64,000 nucleotides of DNA. Origin: Diplonema papillatum. Taxonomy: Eukaryota > Euglenozoa > Diplonemea > Diplonemida > Diplonemidae. The notes below the pieces were generated by a model. That model saw only the letters and a list, made by a program, of their open reading frames with translations, ran no database searches and was not told where the DNA came from. Shown here piece after piece: positions 35,016 to 45,900 of this stretch; position 1 is the first letter of the stretch; the number at the start of each line of letters is the position of its first letter. The position numbers were made by a program, and so were the translations under genes. The stretch is taken from contig JAPJBO010000075.1 of the NCBI GenBank assembly GCA_030068145.1, positions 62,001 through 126,000 on the forward strand. Direction: 5' to 3'.

Positions 35016-36466
35016 TGCGACCCGAAGCCTCGGGCACGGTGCGCCCAGATGTCAAGACAGGTCTCAAAACAATTACTACAACTATTCTCGGCTGGGGCTG
35101 CTTTGCTTGTCCCAACTAAAGTTGGCGACGTCCTCCGCTTGTGTTTTTTTTTTTGTTTAACCGTTTTGCCCAGGCTAGAGAGGCCTTCAACGGACCGCTT
35201 GCTACTGCCGTGTCATCGCGCTTCCTTTCTTCTTTCTTTTTTGTGTTTCCGACGATCCCGTGGGACGTACAGATTGGTGTCTTTCGACCTTCAATTTGTT
35301 TTGTGAGGTTCAGCTACATGTGGTCGGTGGGCGGGGGGCTAGGTTCAGAAGCTTTACTGCACCGAGCTAGACTTCCACCTCATGCTTGAGCCAGGATGCC
35401 CACTCTGCTGCCTTTCCGCTGGGCTCTTGGTAGCAGACCCGCTCGCATACACTTTTCATAACGGATGCGTTGCGCGCTGCGTGTTTTTTTTGTTTGTGCT
35501 ACCGTCGATGCCGTGGGGCGAGCAGCTTCGTGCCGTGGCGACCTTCGTTTGTTTGTGATCATGCGACGAACAAGCACTGACACGGCATGAAAGGTGGGAC
35601 GAGAGCCACCGGTTCACTCCGTCGAAGGACAAGACCACTGTTGCTGATGTCGTGCCTTTTGCAACGACAAAGACAGGCGCTTCGTTTGTTTCGACCTCCT
35701 GCTTGTTCCTACCTCTCTACTCTGCTCTTCGTTCAAGTTCTAGGGACTCTTATATCAACTAAACCACACGCTGCGTCCATTTCTTCTCAGCACTTACAAC
35801 ATCGGTAAAGCAATTCGCAGTATTCGTACCTACAATAACGGAGAAGCCGAATGGAGGGAGCCAATTTTTCCTTGCGCGTGCTCGCCGCACTAGAGTCATC
35901 GCTGGGCAAGATAGACGGCGAGTTTTGCATTATAATTCCCTGGTGTCTGCAACTTCGCCTGCCACCAGTCAGCAGGAAAACCGCCGGTCGGTCATGCAGT
36001 GCCGGCAGCAAGTGTAGGGCGACGTAAACTCACCGCGGTGCCACGGTTGGAAAAACATGGCGGGGGGTGGTACAGAGGTCGCTACACATCTCTGCGGGCT
36101 TATGTCCTGTAGACCCCCTATCATCTCAGTGTTTTCAAGTAGAGACCACGTTCCGTTGACCAGTCAGGTCTGCACATCATGTAACCGCATCTGATGTACC
36201 AGTGTGGTGCCCATTTTGCGTGCATACGATTCCTCGCAAACGCAACACCAGCCTATGTACGGTGAAGGTCGCAGGGTAGAATGCAGAGAATCTGCAGTCA
36301 CTCAGGTCAAGGCTGCCTCTTTCACTGTGATTTACAGCGGCAGCCAAGTTCGATGCAGTTCCTGGGGGCACGTGGACGGACCGGCTCAGCGTTGTACTAA
36401 CCGGACGCGTGTAAGAAAAAGACTGACGACCTCCCTTCAACCGCACTCGGGCACAGCCTCTGGCAA
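35016..36466. other. Gene-free stretch with dispersed repeat
   Basis: No coding exon was found. At 35241-35483 it holds a single-copy relative of the 121-bp tandem repeat found at 42288-42880, including the segment that precedes it there. Confidence 0.6.
35241..35483 (+). repeat. Dispersed relative of the 121-bp repeat, single unit
   Basis: Shares GTGGGACGTACAGATTGG, TTTGTTTTGTGAGGTTCAGC and GCTTGAGCCAGGATGCCCA with 42288-42565 in the same order and orientation, with roughly 10-15% changes and small indels. Confidence 0.9.
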
Positions 36467-37261
36467 TCAGCTCTCGGGCAGGGGCTGGCCCATGGTGCTT
36501 GAGCTGTTGTACATGATTTTCTGCGGGGCGCCGCGCGTGGACAGCCTTGCTTCCGGGCTGTCGTAGTGGCCTGGCCGCAGCGTTAGTTCGACGAACTCGT
36601 TGCCTTGGCAGGAGCGCACTGTGACAGTCGCATCCTGAGGGCACGCGAGCACGGACGCCACTGGCAGGAGGGGCTGCTTCTTCTGCTGCTTGATCCCGAA
36701 GTCGTACGCCGGGTTGTTCTCCACCAGCACCCGGTTGAGCGTCACCTCGTCTCCGGCTTCCAGAAACGAGCACGCCTCCGCCAGTTCATCCCTGAAGTAC
36801 AACACGGCGACAGCGTTCTGGTCCCTGCTGATGCTTTCTCGCAGTGCCACGTTGAACACGGTTCCGTAGCTGAATTCACGCTGCCGAAGCTGAGTTTGTG
36901 CGCGTGTTTGTGTGTGCGTGTGCGGGCGCGTGTGAAATAGCATCTGCTCGGACTATAAAAACATATTGCTTGTTTGCTAACCCGATTGCATGTGATCTTC
37001 GTGTCAACTCAACGCTTTCTGCTACTCGGGCGGGCTTTGTTGAAACAGTTGCTTCGCACAACGACACGGTGCATTGTCCAATCTAACCCATCGCAGACCC
37101 AATCCACCTCGAGCTTCTCATTCTCCAACAGTGGTTACTGATCGGCCAATAATAGGTCTCCCCAATAATAATGAACGAGGTGGAGCACATACCTGCCAAC
37201 GTTCCACCACAACTCCCGACACGCGCGTTTCGTAATGGCCGGGATTCCGCATCATCAGATC
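36467..37261 (-). CDS. Unrecognised protein, last two exons
   Basis: Two well-defined exons: 37193-37261 (23 codons, CCGCAG acceptor, GTATGT donor) and 36467-36889 (140 codons plus TGA, acceptor AACTCAG), both phase 0. The joined sequence has an ordered region (SGVVVERWQ | LRQREFSYGTVFNV, LYFRDELAEACSFLEAGDEV) and ends MGQPLPES. A motif N/RPGHY occurs in both exons. The pattern 'G-x-V ... L-x-x-GDEV' is weakly like a cold-shock/OB fold, but I do not claim it. Sequence at about 37400-37560 looks coding in one frame and could be an upstream exon, though its donor phase does not match cleanly. The 5' end is not found. Confidence 0.6.
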
Positions 37262-39168
37262 CTGCGGGAAGAGTTTGTTTGCGATTTTAGTTCAGAACCC
37301 ATTTTGCCGCACGTCTTACTTCGAGCTTGAGTGTACCAAGGCGAGGTGTCCCCGGCTCTAGACGACGTAGTTTGGCAAGCCCCTCCGCCTTCTGGACACA
37401 CGGATGGAAGCGGAAAGATGGCATCGCCCAGCTGCAGAGTCCCAGCTGCAAGAGGGTACACGAAATCGGGTCGTTCTGGGACCCATCGTGCAACACGGCA
37501 GCGACAGGCATAACTGTCAAGGAAGCCCTCCTCCACCCTGAAAACCCGCTGTCCCCCCCTGCAACAAAGGCACACACCTGCAAGACTCGAGTCATCGCAG
37601 CTCCCGGCGTTTAGCGATTTAGGCAGGACGGTCTTTCACAAATTTGTCGTTGGCGACGCCAATTGAGAGGGAGCTCAGGGGCGCGAATAAGTTTGAAGTG
37701 TGCGATGCAATGAACAGAACGCAAGCGATGCCGTCGATGCAGGTCTTTCAGCCGGGGTTCTACTTGAAAGGGACAATCGTGTAAGTGTACGGACGGCGCA
37801 CACTGTCCGGGAGAGTCTCTTAGCCGGGTTTCAGGTGCAAAATCCCGCCCTTGTTTTCTTTTCTTTCGGAGGCTCAACCGTGTAAATGATGCCGGGCCAG
37901 CGTGGTTGTCCTGTTTCAGTTATGTGTGGTGTGTGAGTTCCTTCTTTTATTCAAAAACGCACCTGCTTTTGTAGAATACTCGAGGAAGCCGCCAGTTGCA
38001 AATCACGGCCAAGGAACATACATAGCGAGACCCCCCCTCTGCAGAGAGGACCTGATGCTCGTGCATCAAAAGGAGAAGACCGAGATGCATTTGCGCGTCA
38101 TGGACCAACGCTAAAAAAATTCGGTTAATGGAGCTGCTGTTGCTCCATAAAGCCCCCAGGAGCCCTTCGGACGCTTGGGGGTGTGTTGCTCGTGTGGGTC
38201 ATTTCTCAGTCTGTTTCGCGAAATCACAAGCACACTTGTCCGAGTTTGGAGGTCGGGCATCCCCTTTGACAACGCCACGTTTCGGTCGATCGGTACAGGA
38301 TCACTGCAGCAAAAGGAAGGCAAAGAGGATGACGCAACCACTGATCGTCGTGTGTGTGTGTGTTCGCCACGTTCGGTTCGTGGCTCCTCGGGACACAGAA
38401 ACAAGATAGAGGTCAGATATCTAGTGAAAGACGAATTTCTGAGAATTACTGAGGGGGGTGAGCCTGTCCACCCCAGAGTGGTGTGCATTTGGAACGTATG
38501 GCGCGACGGAGTCGGTCGAACTGTACTTGCAGAGCAGCGATAAGATGACGGTGGGACTACGGGATGCATGGCAAGCCATGTGCAGGGCAACGCGAGGATC
38601 CACCGCGTCGCCGACGTGAAAGCGTCGAAGCAAGCTGGTTTCCGGTTCAATGCGCTCCGACAACAGGGTGCTCGACTTGGGTTCAAAGCTTACACTACGC
38701 CGTTGGATACAAAAACCGTCCACGGTCACCAAAAGGGATGGTGATCTCTTTGTATGAATCGACCGCTGTGCCGTCGAACTGCGCCTCTTCTTTCTTGTCA
38801 GGAAAAGTACGCTTCCTTCTGCTTACGGCAATACTAAAAATCGGTCAACCCCGATCTCCGCCCAGTCCTCCGACGCCTCGCTTTTTTACTCCCTCGCCCG
38901 CGCAGGCCGCTTCAGCCTCTGCTTCACAACCTTGTGTGTGCTGCGCAGCTCTCTCGCCCCCCGTTGCTTATCTTGCAGGAGGGACTCTGTTGGCGAATAG
39001 CTGGCTGGCTGGAAGTCTTGTTTCGACAATAGCCATTGTCTGAGGCTGCAGGCATTGAGTCTTGGCGACCGTTTTCGATGGGAACCAGCTTGCGCCTTCT
39101 CCTTTACCTTCTTCGCATGTGCACATCTTGTCGACAATGGTCATTGTACCTGAAATCGCAGGAAGGAT
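37262..39168. other. Mostly gene-free stretch, may hold missing 5' exons
   Basis: Possible exon at about 37400-37560 for the gene at 36467-37261. A truncated copy of dispersed repeat R1 lies at 37952-38003. The plus strand at 38440-38760 has fragments of open frame interrupted by stops that could be a decayed element, but no domain is recognised. Confidence 0.4.
37952..38003 (-). repeat. Dispersed repeat R1, truncated copy
   Basis: About 50 bp matching one end of R1 (ACGCACCTGCTTTTGTAG, then CTCGAGGAAGCCGCCAGTTG), inverted relative to the copies at 46113 and 62001. Confidence 0.65.
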
Positions 39169-39415
39169 GAACCCATAATCTTTGATTTCTCGTTCGGGGA
39201 GTGCCGTGGGAGCCAAAATGACCTCCCTCGATCCTGAGACGGCATCGTTTACAGCAGTGGACTACGACGGTATCTGATCATCTTGGATCCCCACGCTCTC
39301 GTTCTTGATTAATGCAGACATTCTTGTCGAATGCTTTCGCAGAAGTTCGTCTTCCTACGATCTAAGAATTTCACCTCTGACGTATGGGCTGTGTTCCCAT
39401 CCCTTTCGTTAGAAG
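39169..39415 (-). rRNA. Small-subunit rRNA fragment (pseudogene-like)
   Basis: On the minus strand the universally conserved central-to-3' SSU core can be read in order: GGTGAAATTCTTAGATCG, AAGACGAACTTCTGCGAAAG, TTAATCAAGAACGA, GATCAGATACCGTCGTAGTC, TAAACGATGCCG and GAGAAATCAAAGATTATGGG. It ends abruptly after GGGTTC; the following GGGGGGAGTATGG core is absent. About 245 bp of a ~2-kb gene are present, so this is an isolated fragment, not a functional rDNA unit. Conserved helices are largely intact, suggesting recent insertion or selection. It sits about 150 bp beyond the stop codon of the BUD31 gene, in the same orientation. Confidence 0.9.
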
Positions 39416-39560
39416 TTGAAACCGGACGACCGCGGTTTTCATCTCAGCGCCAACAGTCGTTGCATTAGTGTGATTGTCAGGCCTTCAACTACCCTGAGCA
39501 ACGCACTTTCCTTCCCTCTCCGTAGCGGCTGCCTCGTTCTCCGCCGTGAGAACGTTTTGC

Positions 39561-40947
39561 CTACTTGCTGGCTTCGTCGGCAGGTGCGGGCTGGGGGGGG
39601 TTTTCCGAGGATGCAGGGGCTGCGGCGGTGGTAGGTTTGCCGTCGTCGGCTTTGGGGTCTTCCTCCTTCACGATCTCCTCCTTCGCAATTTCTTCCTTTG
39701 CGGCGGGTGCCTTCTGTTCTGGTGCCGCGTCGCTGGCTGCCGCTGGTGCTGCGGGAGCTTCGTTTGCGGGTTTGCTGCCTGCCTCGGGGGCAGGGTCTTG
39801 TTTCGAGGGCGCGAGGGCTTCGTCGTCGTCGGAGTCTTCGAGCGGCGCCGGCGCGGGGATGGAGTCGGTGATTTTCTTCTGCAGCGCCTCGATGGCGACG
39901 GCCGGCTGGAGCTTGCGCCTGCGCTTTCTTCGGTTGCCTTCCTCTTCGTCCGAGTCGGCCGCCGCGTCGTCGAACTTCGCCTCCTCCTCGTCCTGGGCCC
40001 AGATGCTCTCGGTCGGGACCTCCTCCCCCTTCGCCGCCCGGTCCTCCCTGCTGACCTGGATGGCCGCGAGGTACTGCCCGTACTTGTTCCCGAAGATGTT
40101 GCGCCGGCCGCCCCTCCCGCTCGCGCAGCCCCGGCAGCCCGTGAACTTGTCCTCGACCATCGGGTGGTCCGGCCCCAGCTCGTAGCGGGGCACCCGGCAT
40201 ATCGACACCGAGCCGAAGTTGTAGTTGTTCGGGTTGATCGTGTGGGTGCTGCACAGGCGCTCGTACCCGGGCTTCTTCCATTTCGCGACGAGAGCGGCGT
40301 CGATGAGTTTGTTCTTGATGCAATAATCGTAGACCGGCTTCGGGATTCGCTTGTACCGGTGGTACAGGTCATAGATGTAGCGGGTGCGCTGCCAGCTGAT
40401 CTGTGTTGAAGGCGTGTTCATTGCTTGGTTGGTAGTTTACGACTGTCAGTTTGTTTTCATTCCGCATAACGAGAAGGAAAGTCGCAGGTACCTCCCGTGG
40501 CACATGGACGTCGTGCCAGCATGTGTTTCGATTGTGCATGCCAGTTGAGAGTCTACCTCCCGTGGCACATGGACGTATGTCCAGCGTGTGTTTCGTTTGT
40601 GCGCGCCAGTTGGTCTACTTCCTACTTGCTTTTACCGTGTTTATTCGAGTTCGGAATTCTGATCGGCCACCAAAACACGCGGCGCGTAAAACTTTTGTCG
40701 TAGCCTTCGATAAAAGGGGCCATCCGCAGCCTATAAGGCGAGGAAGAAGGAAGAGCAAATAATGCAAATATCGGCAATCCAAAAGATATACTTGATGAAC
40801 CGGCCACTGCGCCTCCACCTTCCGCCTGCCGTCGTGGCCGGCGGTGATCTGCTCCTTCAGCTCCTCCTGGAGGGCATCCAGCACGGGCGCGACGATCTCC
40901 CACCCTTTCGGAATTTTGCCCGTGCTCCATCGCCGATCACCGGACAT
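39561..40947 (-). CDS. BUD31: BUD31/G10 family splicing factor with acidic C-terminal extension
   Basis: Exons 40792-40947 (52 codons, ATG at 40947) and 39561-40400 (279 codons plus TAG), phase 0 (CAA|GTATAT to ACACAG|ATC), total 331 residues. The first ~145 residues align with BUD31 (usually ~144 aa), a spliceosome component: IPKGWEIVAPVLDAL, GRRKVEAQWPV, TRYIYDLYHRY, AKWKKPGYERLC, NYNFGSVSICRVP and GCRGC. The intron interrupts the conserved WP...RTRY block, and the splice restores the exact spacing. The family's C-terminal zinc-binding Cys set (CC..C, C.C, C..CGC..C) is reduced to four Cys here (LC, IC, GC, GC). A ~185-residue Glu/Lys/Ala/Pro-rich disordered tail with a KRRRK basic patch follows; it is absent from typical family members. 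Nuclear location is expected. Confidence 0.9.
40489..40618 (+). repeat. 65-bp tandem duplication in the BUD31 intron
   Basis: Two units starting TACCTCCCGTGGCACATGGA lie 65 bp apart, with about 85-90% identity and a GTGTTTCG core. Both are inside the 391-bp intron of the BUD31 gene. Confidence 0.85.
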
Positions 40948-42287
40948 CGTGGGCCTTGTATCTCAGCTGCGATCCTCTTTCTCCAGTCCCGCCCCCGCCC
41001 AGCCCTGTTACTTAGACCTTTGCGGTGTCTTTAAAGTGCGCCGTAGCTTTGCAGCTAGCATGTGCCGGGTGACTCTCGCCAAGACGTTGTTTGTGTTGGA
41101 CGGGCGTCGGCCTGTTGGTACCGGTGTTCTTGTTCAGTGGTGGTTTCGACCGGTGTCTGCGGACTCGTATTTTCTATGTGGCACTCATCGTGAGGTGGCC
41201 CATATGATGCAGCCGCCTCTTCTTCGAAGAAGGGTTGACGCATTCACACAGTCGTAGGTATCTTGTGGATGTGGAAGAAGTCAGGGGATATCTCATCATC
41301 TTGCATCGGCCGCACCTTCAACCGCAATAATAGCAACAGGCCTAGATGTGTGCTGTGTCAATGTGCTCCCCCTTGTTTCATGTCAATCCCGAGCCGGGGA
41401 CGAATAACCCCTCTCATCATGGTGAGTCTCATGTACTACAAATATGGTGGCTCCGGAATCAGCTCGGCCCCAAGAGTCCGAGAGGGGGCTGCGCTGCTGA
41501 ACTAATAATAAAAGGCGAGAAAGAGAGAGCAGGAACCGACAACCAGAATTGAACTGAGCGCACGGAGCACCGAAAGGTGGCCGCCGCGTTCACTACTACC
41601 TGGCGAGAGGAGGAAAGAGCCTTAGTTAAATGTTTTGACAGAACACTGCCTCTCATGCATGCTTTGATGCTAGAGGGGGGCGCGAGAGGAAGAAGAGGCC
41701 AAGGGAACTCTTTTGTGTAAAAACAACGGACCTGAGGACGGCCGGTTTGCCGCCGAAGAAATACAGTTTGCTGCGGAAAATCTGCAGCGCATTCGCCCGA
41801 GAACGGCGGGCGGGGGTAGTCGGTGGACGACAATAGTTGAGTCACACCTCTTCGATAGAGAGAGAGAAAGGAAGTTGCTGTTTATTCTTCGCTTTTTCTA
41901 ACCCAAAGGGGGGGGTCGGACCTGCGTTGCGGACCAAGCGCAGGATACCCTGGGCTTGCACAAACCCAAGAGGACCAGTCAGCTATTCCCTGCAGTATTT
42001 GCATACTTGCAAGAAGAAACTCACCCCCAGGGAGTGGCATCGGTGAGACAAGAAGACCAGGAACTGACACCCCGCTCTGGCAACGTCGCAAACCGCGCCC
42101 AGGCACACATGCCGGTTCCAAATAGCTGTAGTAGCCCGTTTCGCCATTGGATGGAAACGAATCGAATCCACTGCGCGGTGCCGTCCTCGCAAAAAGAGAT
42201 TGCCTCTGCTGCCCGGAACAAGCTCGTGAGGGCAGGCCGGTAGATAGCTGGACTTCTCCGTTCGCCGCTCTCGTACGAAAAGAGACC
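40948..42287. other. Intergenic gap
   Basis: No gene seen. Holds one good copy of the short dispersed motif (41627-41671). Immediately upstream of the BUD31 ATG the minus strand offers GATCGCAG as a possible acceptor but without a strong pyrimidine tract. Confidence 0.5.
41627..41671 (+). repeat. Short dispersed motif M, copy 5
   Basis: GACAGAACACTGCCTCTCAT then GCATGCTTTGATGCTAG, preceded by CTTAGTTAAATG. In the gap upstream of the BUD31 gene. Confidence 0.85.
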
Positions 42288-42880
42288 ATTTTTGTGTTTC
42301 CGACGATGCCAGTGGGACGTACAGATTGGTGGCTTTCGACCCTTTGTTTGTTTTGTGAGGTTCAGCTTGGTGCATGTGGTTGGTGGCGGGGGGCTGGGAT
42401 AGGAAGCTTTGCTGAGTATGTATCGGGCTAGACCTTAACCCGTGCTTGAGCCAGGATGCCCATTGCACTGCCTTTCCGTTGGGCGCTTGGTAGCAGTCCT
42501 GCTTGCATACGCGTTTCATAACGGGTGGCGTTGCACGCTGCCTACTGGCTAGACCATAACCCATGCTTGAGCCAGGATGCCCGTTGCACTGCCTTTCCGC
42601 TGAGCGCTTGGTAGCAGTCCTGCTTGCATACGCTTTTCATAACGGGTGGCGTTGCACGCTACCTGCTGGCTAGACCTTAACCCATGCTTGAGCCAGGATG
42701 CCCATTGCACTGCCTTTCCGCTGAGCGCTTGGTAGCAGTCTTGCTTGCATACGCTTTTCATAACGGGTGGCGTTGCACGCTGCCTCCTGGCTAGACCTTA
42801 ACCCATGCTTGAGCCAGGATGCCCGGTCCACCGCCTATCCACTGGGCGCTTGTTAACAGACCCGCTCGCATACCCGCGCG
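42288..42880 (+). repeat. 121-bp tandem repeat (about four units) with a non-repeated leader
   Basis: The marker GCTTGAGCCAGGATGCCC recurs at 42444, 42565, 42686 and 42807, exactly 121 bp apart. Units 1-3 are nearly identical; unit 4 is truncated and diverged and lies ~50 bp beyond the stop of the giant gene. The leader 42288-42443 and one unit also exist at 35241-35483. Confidence 0.95.
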
Positions 42881-42931
42881 CTGCCGCAAGTTGTCCACAG
42901 GGTTCCTTATTTTGTGCTGCCCGAATCAAAG

Positions 42932-45900
42932 TCAGAGGACAGCTGCAGGCTGGCATAAGGCGACGAAGAAGACCACAAGACCGGCCAGCCAGCCGGGGGC
43001 AACGAGGCCGGCGGCGGCGTCGATGGGGTCGACGACGACGTCGAACGTGTCGTTCGCCGACAGCGTCGCCGTGAGCGACGGCTCCGGCGCGGCGTCGCCG
43101 GGGTGGACGATGTACGCGAGGCGGGAAAACGGGCGAAACTCGGCGAAGAACGGCGAGCTCCCGTTCGCGAGGGCTTCGTCCACTTCGTCGCCCAGCGACG
43201 CGATGCCGTCCCAGCCGACCAGCCGGTCGGTCGCGTCGAACGAGAACTCGACGAAGGCGCCCGGCGCCAGGACGCCCGCCAGGGTTGCCCTGCGGGCGGA
43301 CGAGGAGGTGTTCAGGAACCGGCACAGCGTGCGCGCGACGTCGCAGACCCCGCTGACGGTGACGGGCAGGTCCGTGTACAGGGCGAGGCGGCTCGCAAAC
43401 TCCGAAGCGTTGAAGGCGGTGTACGTGCAGGAGCCGCAAGGGAACACGACGATGGGCGGGGAGTAGAAGACGACCACCTCATCATCGTTTCCAGAGACCA
43501 CGGGCGATCTGACTTCAAATGCGTTCAGCCAAACGGTCTGAACCGGAAGCGCACCCAACGTGTCGACTCTAAAGCCGACTGTCGTGTTCACAGACGGGCG
43601 GTCGTACACAACACGAAACGTTAGAGTCCCCCGGTTCAACACACCGGCCGGCGGTTGCAGCTGGACGCGTTGCGTGTACTCGTTGGAAGTCCACAACGCG
43701 GTCACCGTGGTAGCCTGGTCGCCCAACACTAAGCTGCTCCACTGGTCGAAGACCTTGACCTCGACTTCGAACGCCTGCCCGGACCGCTTGATCGACCTTC
43801 CGGCCGACGCGACGACGCGCGTGATCTTTTGGAACACGGTCTCCTGCACCGGAGCCGGCGTCAAACTCACCTCGGCATCCGCGGACAGAGCGGTGAACAG
43901 CACCGGGCCGTCGGGGCCGCTGTACGTCAAGAACAGCGAGGCGGTGCCGTTGCTTGTTTCGCGGGCCAGCCCGCCGCTGGAGGACGTGAGAGCGCTCTGG
44001 TTCGCGAGCGGCGAGTGCTCGGCGGGGTCCACCATGCGGATTTTGACGCGGGGCGGGTGCGCAGCGCCGTTGAAGACCGGGCGGCCGACGGCGTCGAGCG
44101 CTTCGACGGCCAGCGGGAACGCGCGGCCGGTAACCGTGTGGCCGGCGAGCGGCGGGGCCCCGAACCGCAGCCCGGCAGCCGGCTTCCGGGCGACGAGCCG
44201 GCCGGTGGTTGCGGATAGGTGTGCGACCCGGGCGGTGATGCGGAAGCCGATTTCCGGCGCGCCAGCGAAGTCGGCGACGCGTAGCCACACCCGCCAACTC
44301 CCCCCTGGCAGCCCCTGGACAGGCCGCAGCGACGACTCGCTCGTCAGCGCCACGGGAACCCCGTCTTCACTCGTGGCCCCCAGGGTGATGACGTCGCGCA
44401 CGCCGGCAACCTCTTCACCGTGCCCGTCCAACAGCGACGCCTCGAACAGAAAGTCCTCCGCGATTGAAAACGAAGCGGCGGCAGCGCCGGCGGCAGCTTC
44501 TCCGCCGCCGACTCGGATGACCAGCTTCTCGGCGGCCTGCGAGCGGATGGACCCCTGCGTGGCGGACAGGTTCGCGAGCCGGAAGGCGACCCCGCAGCGG
44601 CCGACCGGGAAGAACCGCAGCACACTGGCGCGGCCAGCGGACATCTGGAAGTCAGCAGCCGGGAAGTCGCACGCGGACGCGTTCGCGGGCGAGACGGAAA
44701 CCGTCCCCGTCGTCGACGACGAAGCGACTCCGCCGGAGCTCACGCAGGTGACGCGCGAGACGTAAAGCTTGCCGGAAAGGACGTCACTCGGGAACGGGGT
44801 TTCAATGACCAGGCTTTGGCACGGCGCTTCGACCAACACGAGGGGAACCACGAGCCGGGTGGCCTGCAGCGCGCCGTCGGGCGCTGTGAACACCAGGTCG
44901 CAAGAGTCGTTCACGGCCAGCTGGGTGCCCGTGGAAACTTCGAACTCAGCGACCCCAGCAGACAGGACCACTTCGGACGGCCCGGAGACGGAGACCCCCG
45001 GGCACGCCTGGCGCAGCGTGACCGGCAGCGTCGCGTTGAAGTCGACGCGAGGCGGCTCGCTGCGGTCGACGGCCGCGACGCCGAGGCGCACGGCGCCGCC
45101 GGGCGCGGCCGCCGCGCTGCCGGAGACGACGGCGAGCACGCGCCCGACGGTGCCGACCGAAATCCGCGGCGGCAGGCGGTCGGGGCGCAGGTCCGAGAAT
45201 CCGGGCAACTGGCCCTTGTTCGACAGCCCGGCCGTCGGGGCGTCGACGACGAGGAACGCAGTTTCGCACGGGAAGGTGAAGGCAGCCGCAACCTGCACGA
45301 CCCCGGCAACGATGCCGGCGTTCGGTGTGGGTGCTGCTCGGTTGGTATCGGTGGGCCTCCGGCGGAGGACTTCTCCTTGGTACGGCTGGTCAGGCGTCGA
45401 CACGGAGACGAGGGATACGTTGACAGGCACATATTCATCGATTCCGAGGCTCTGTGGGGTTTGCGTTTAGGTGGGTTGTTGGGCGGGGGAATTTTACGAT
45501 GGAGACACACTGTCGCAGAGACTGCCAGAGTCAATTGCAACACCAAGATGGCCCGTTTTGTTGGACGCCTGCGCCCGGCATCACATCCTCCAGATTTGCC
45601 GTGAGTTTATGTGTAAGCGACAACACCTTTCTGCAAAGCAGGTGCGTATTCAAAGTGATACCTCGGCCCAGTTCCCGCCGTCGTCCACCGCAACAACTCG
45701 GAATGTGACAGGGCTTCCCACGAGAACGAACGTCAAATCCAGATGCTGGACTTCTAGCCTCGTTGGGACCGCGTCGACGACAACAAAGGCTTGCACACCC
45801 GCCAGCGAGATGCTACACCTGCGGATTGTTGTGTGAAATATGGGCACGTACTTTCATTGATATTTGTCGAGGTTCATTTAGATGTAAATACAAGGATTCT

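Noticed and set aside
38440-38760. Plus-strand gene or transposon ORF
   Set aside because: Frame fragments are short and broken, with no recognisable domain; left undescribed beyond a possible decayed element.
39140-39240. Minus-strand peptide with IKDYGFI that looks like a cold-shock/UNR domain exon
   Set aside because: The DNA is the SSU rRNA core (GAGAAATCAAAGATTATGGG and flanking blocks); the peptide is a by-product.
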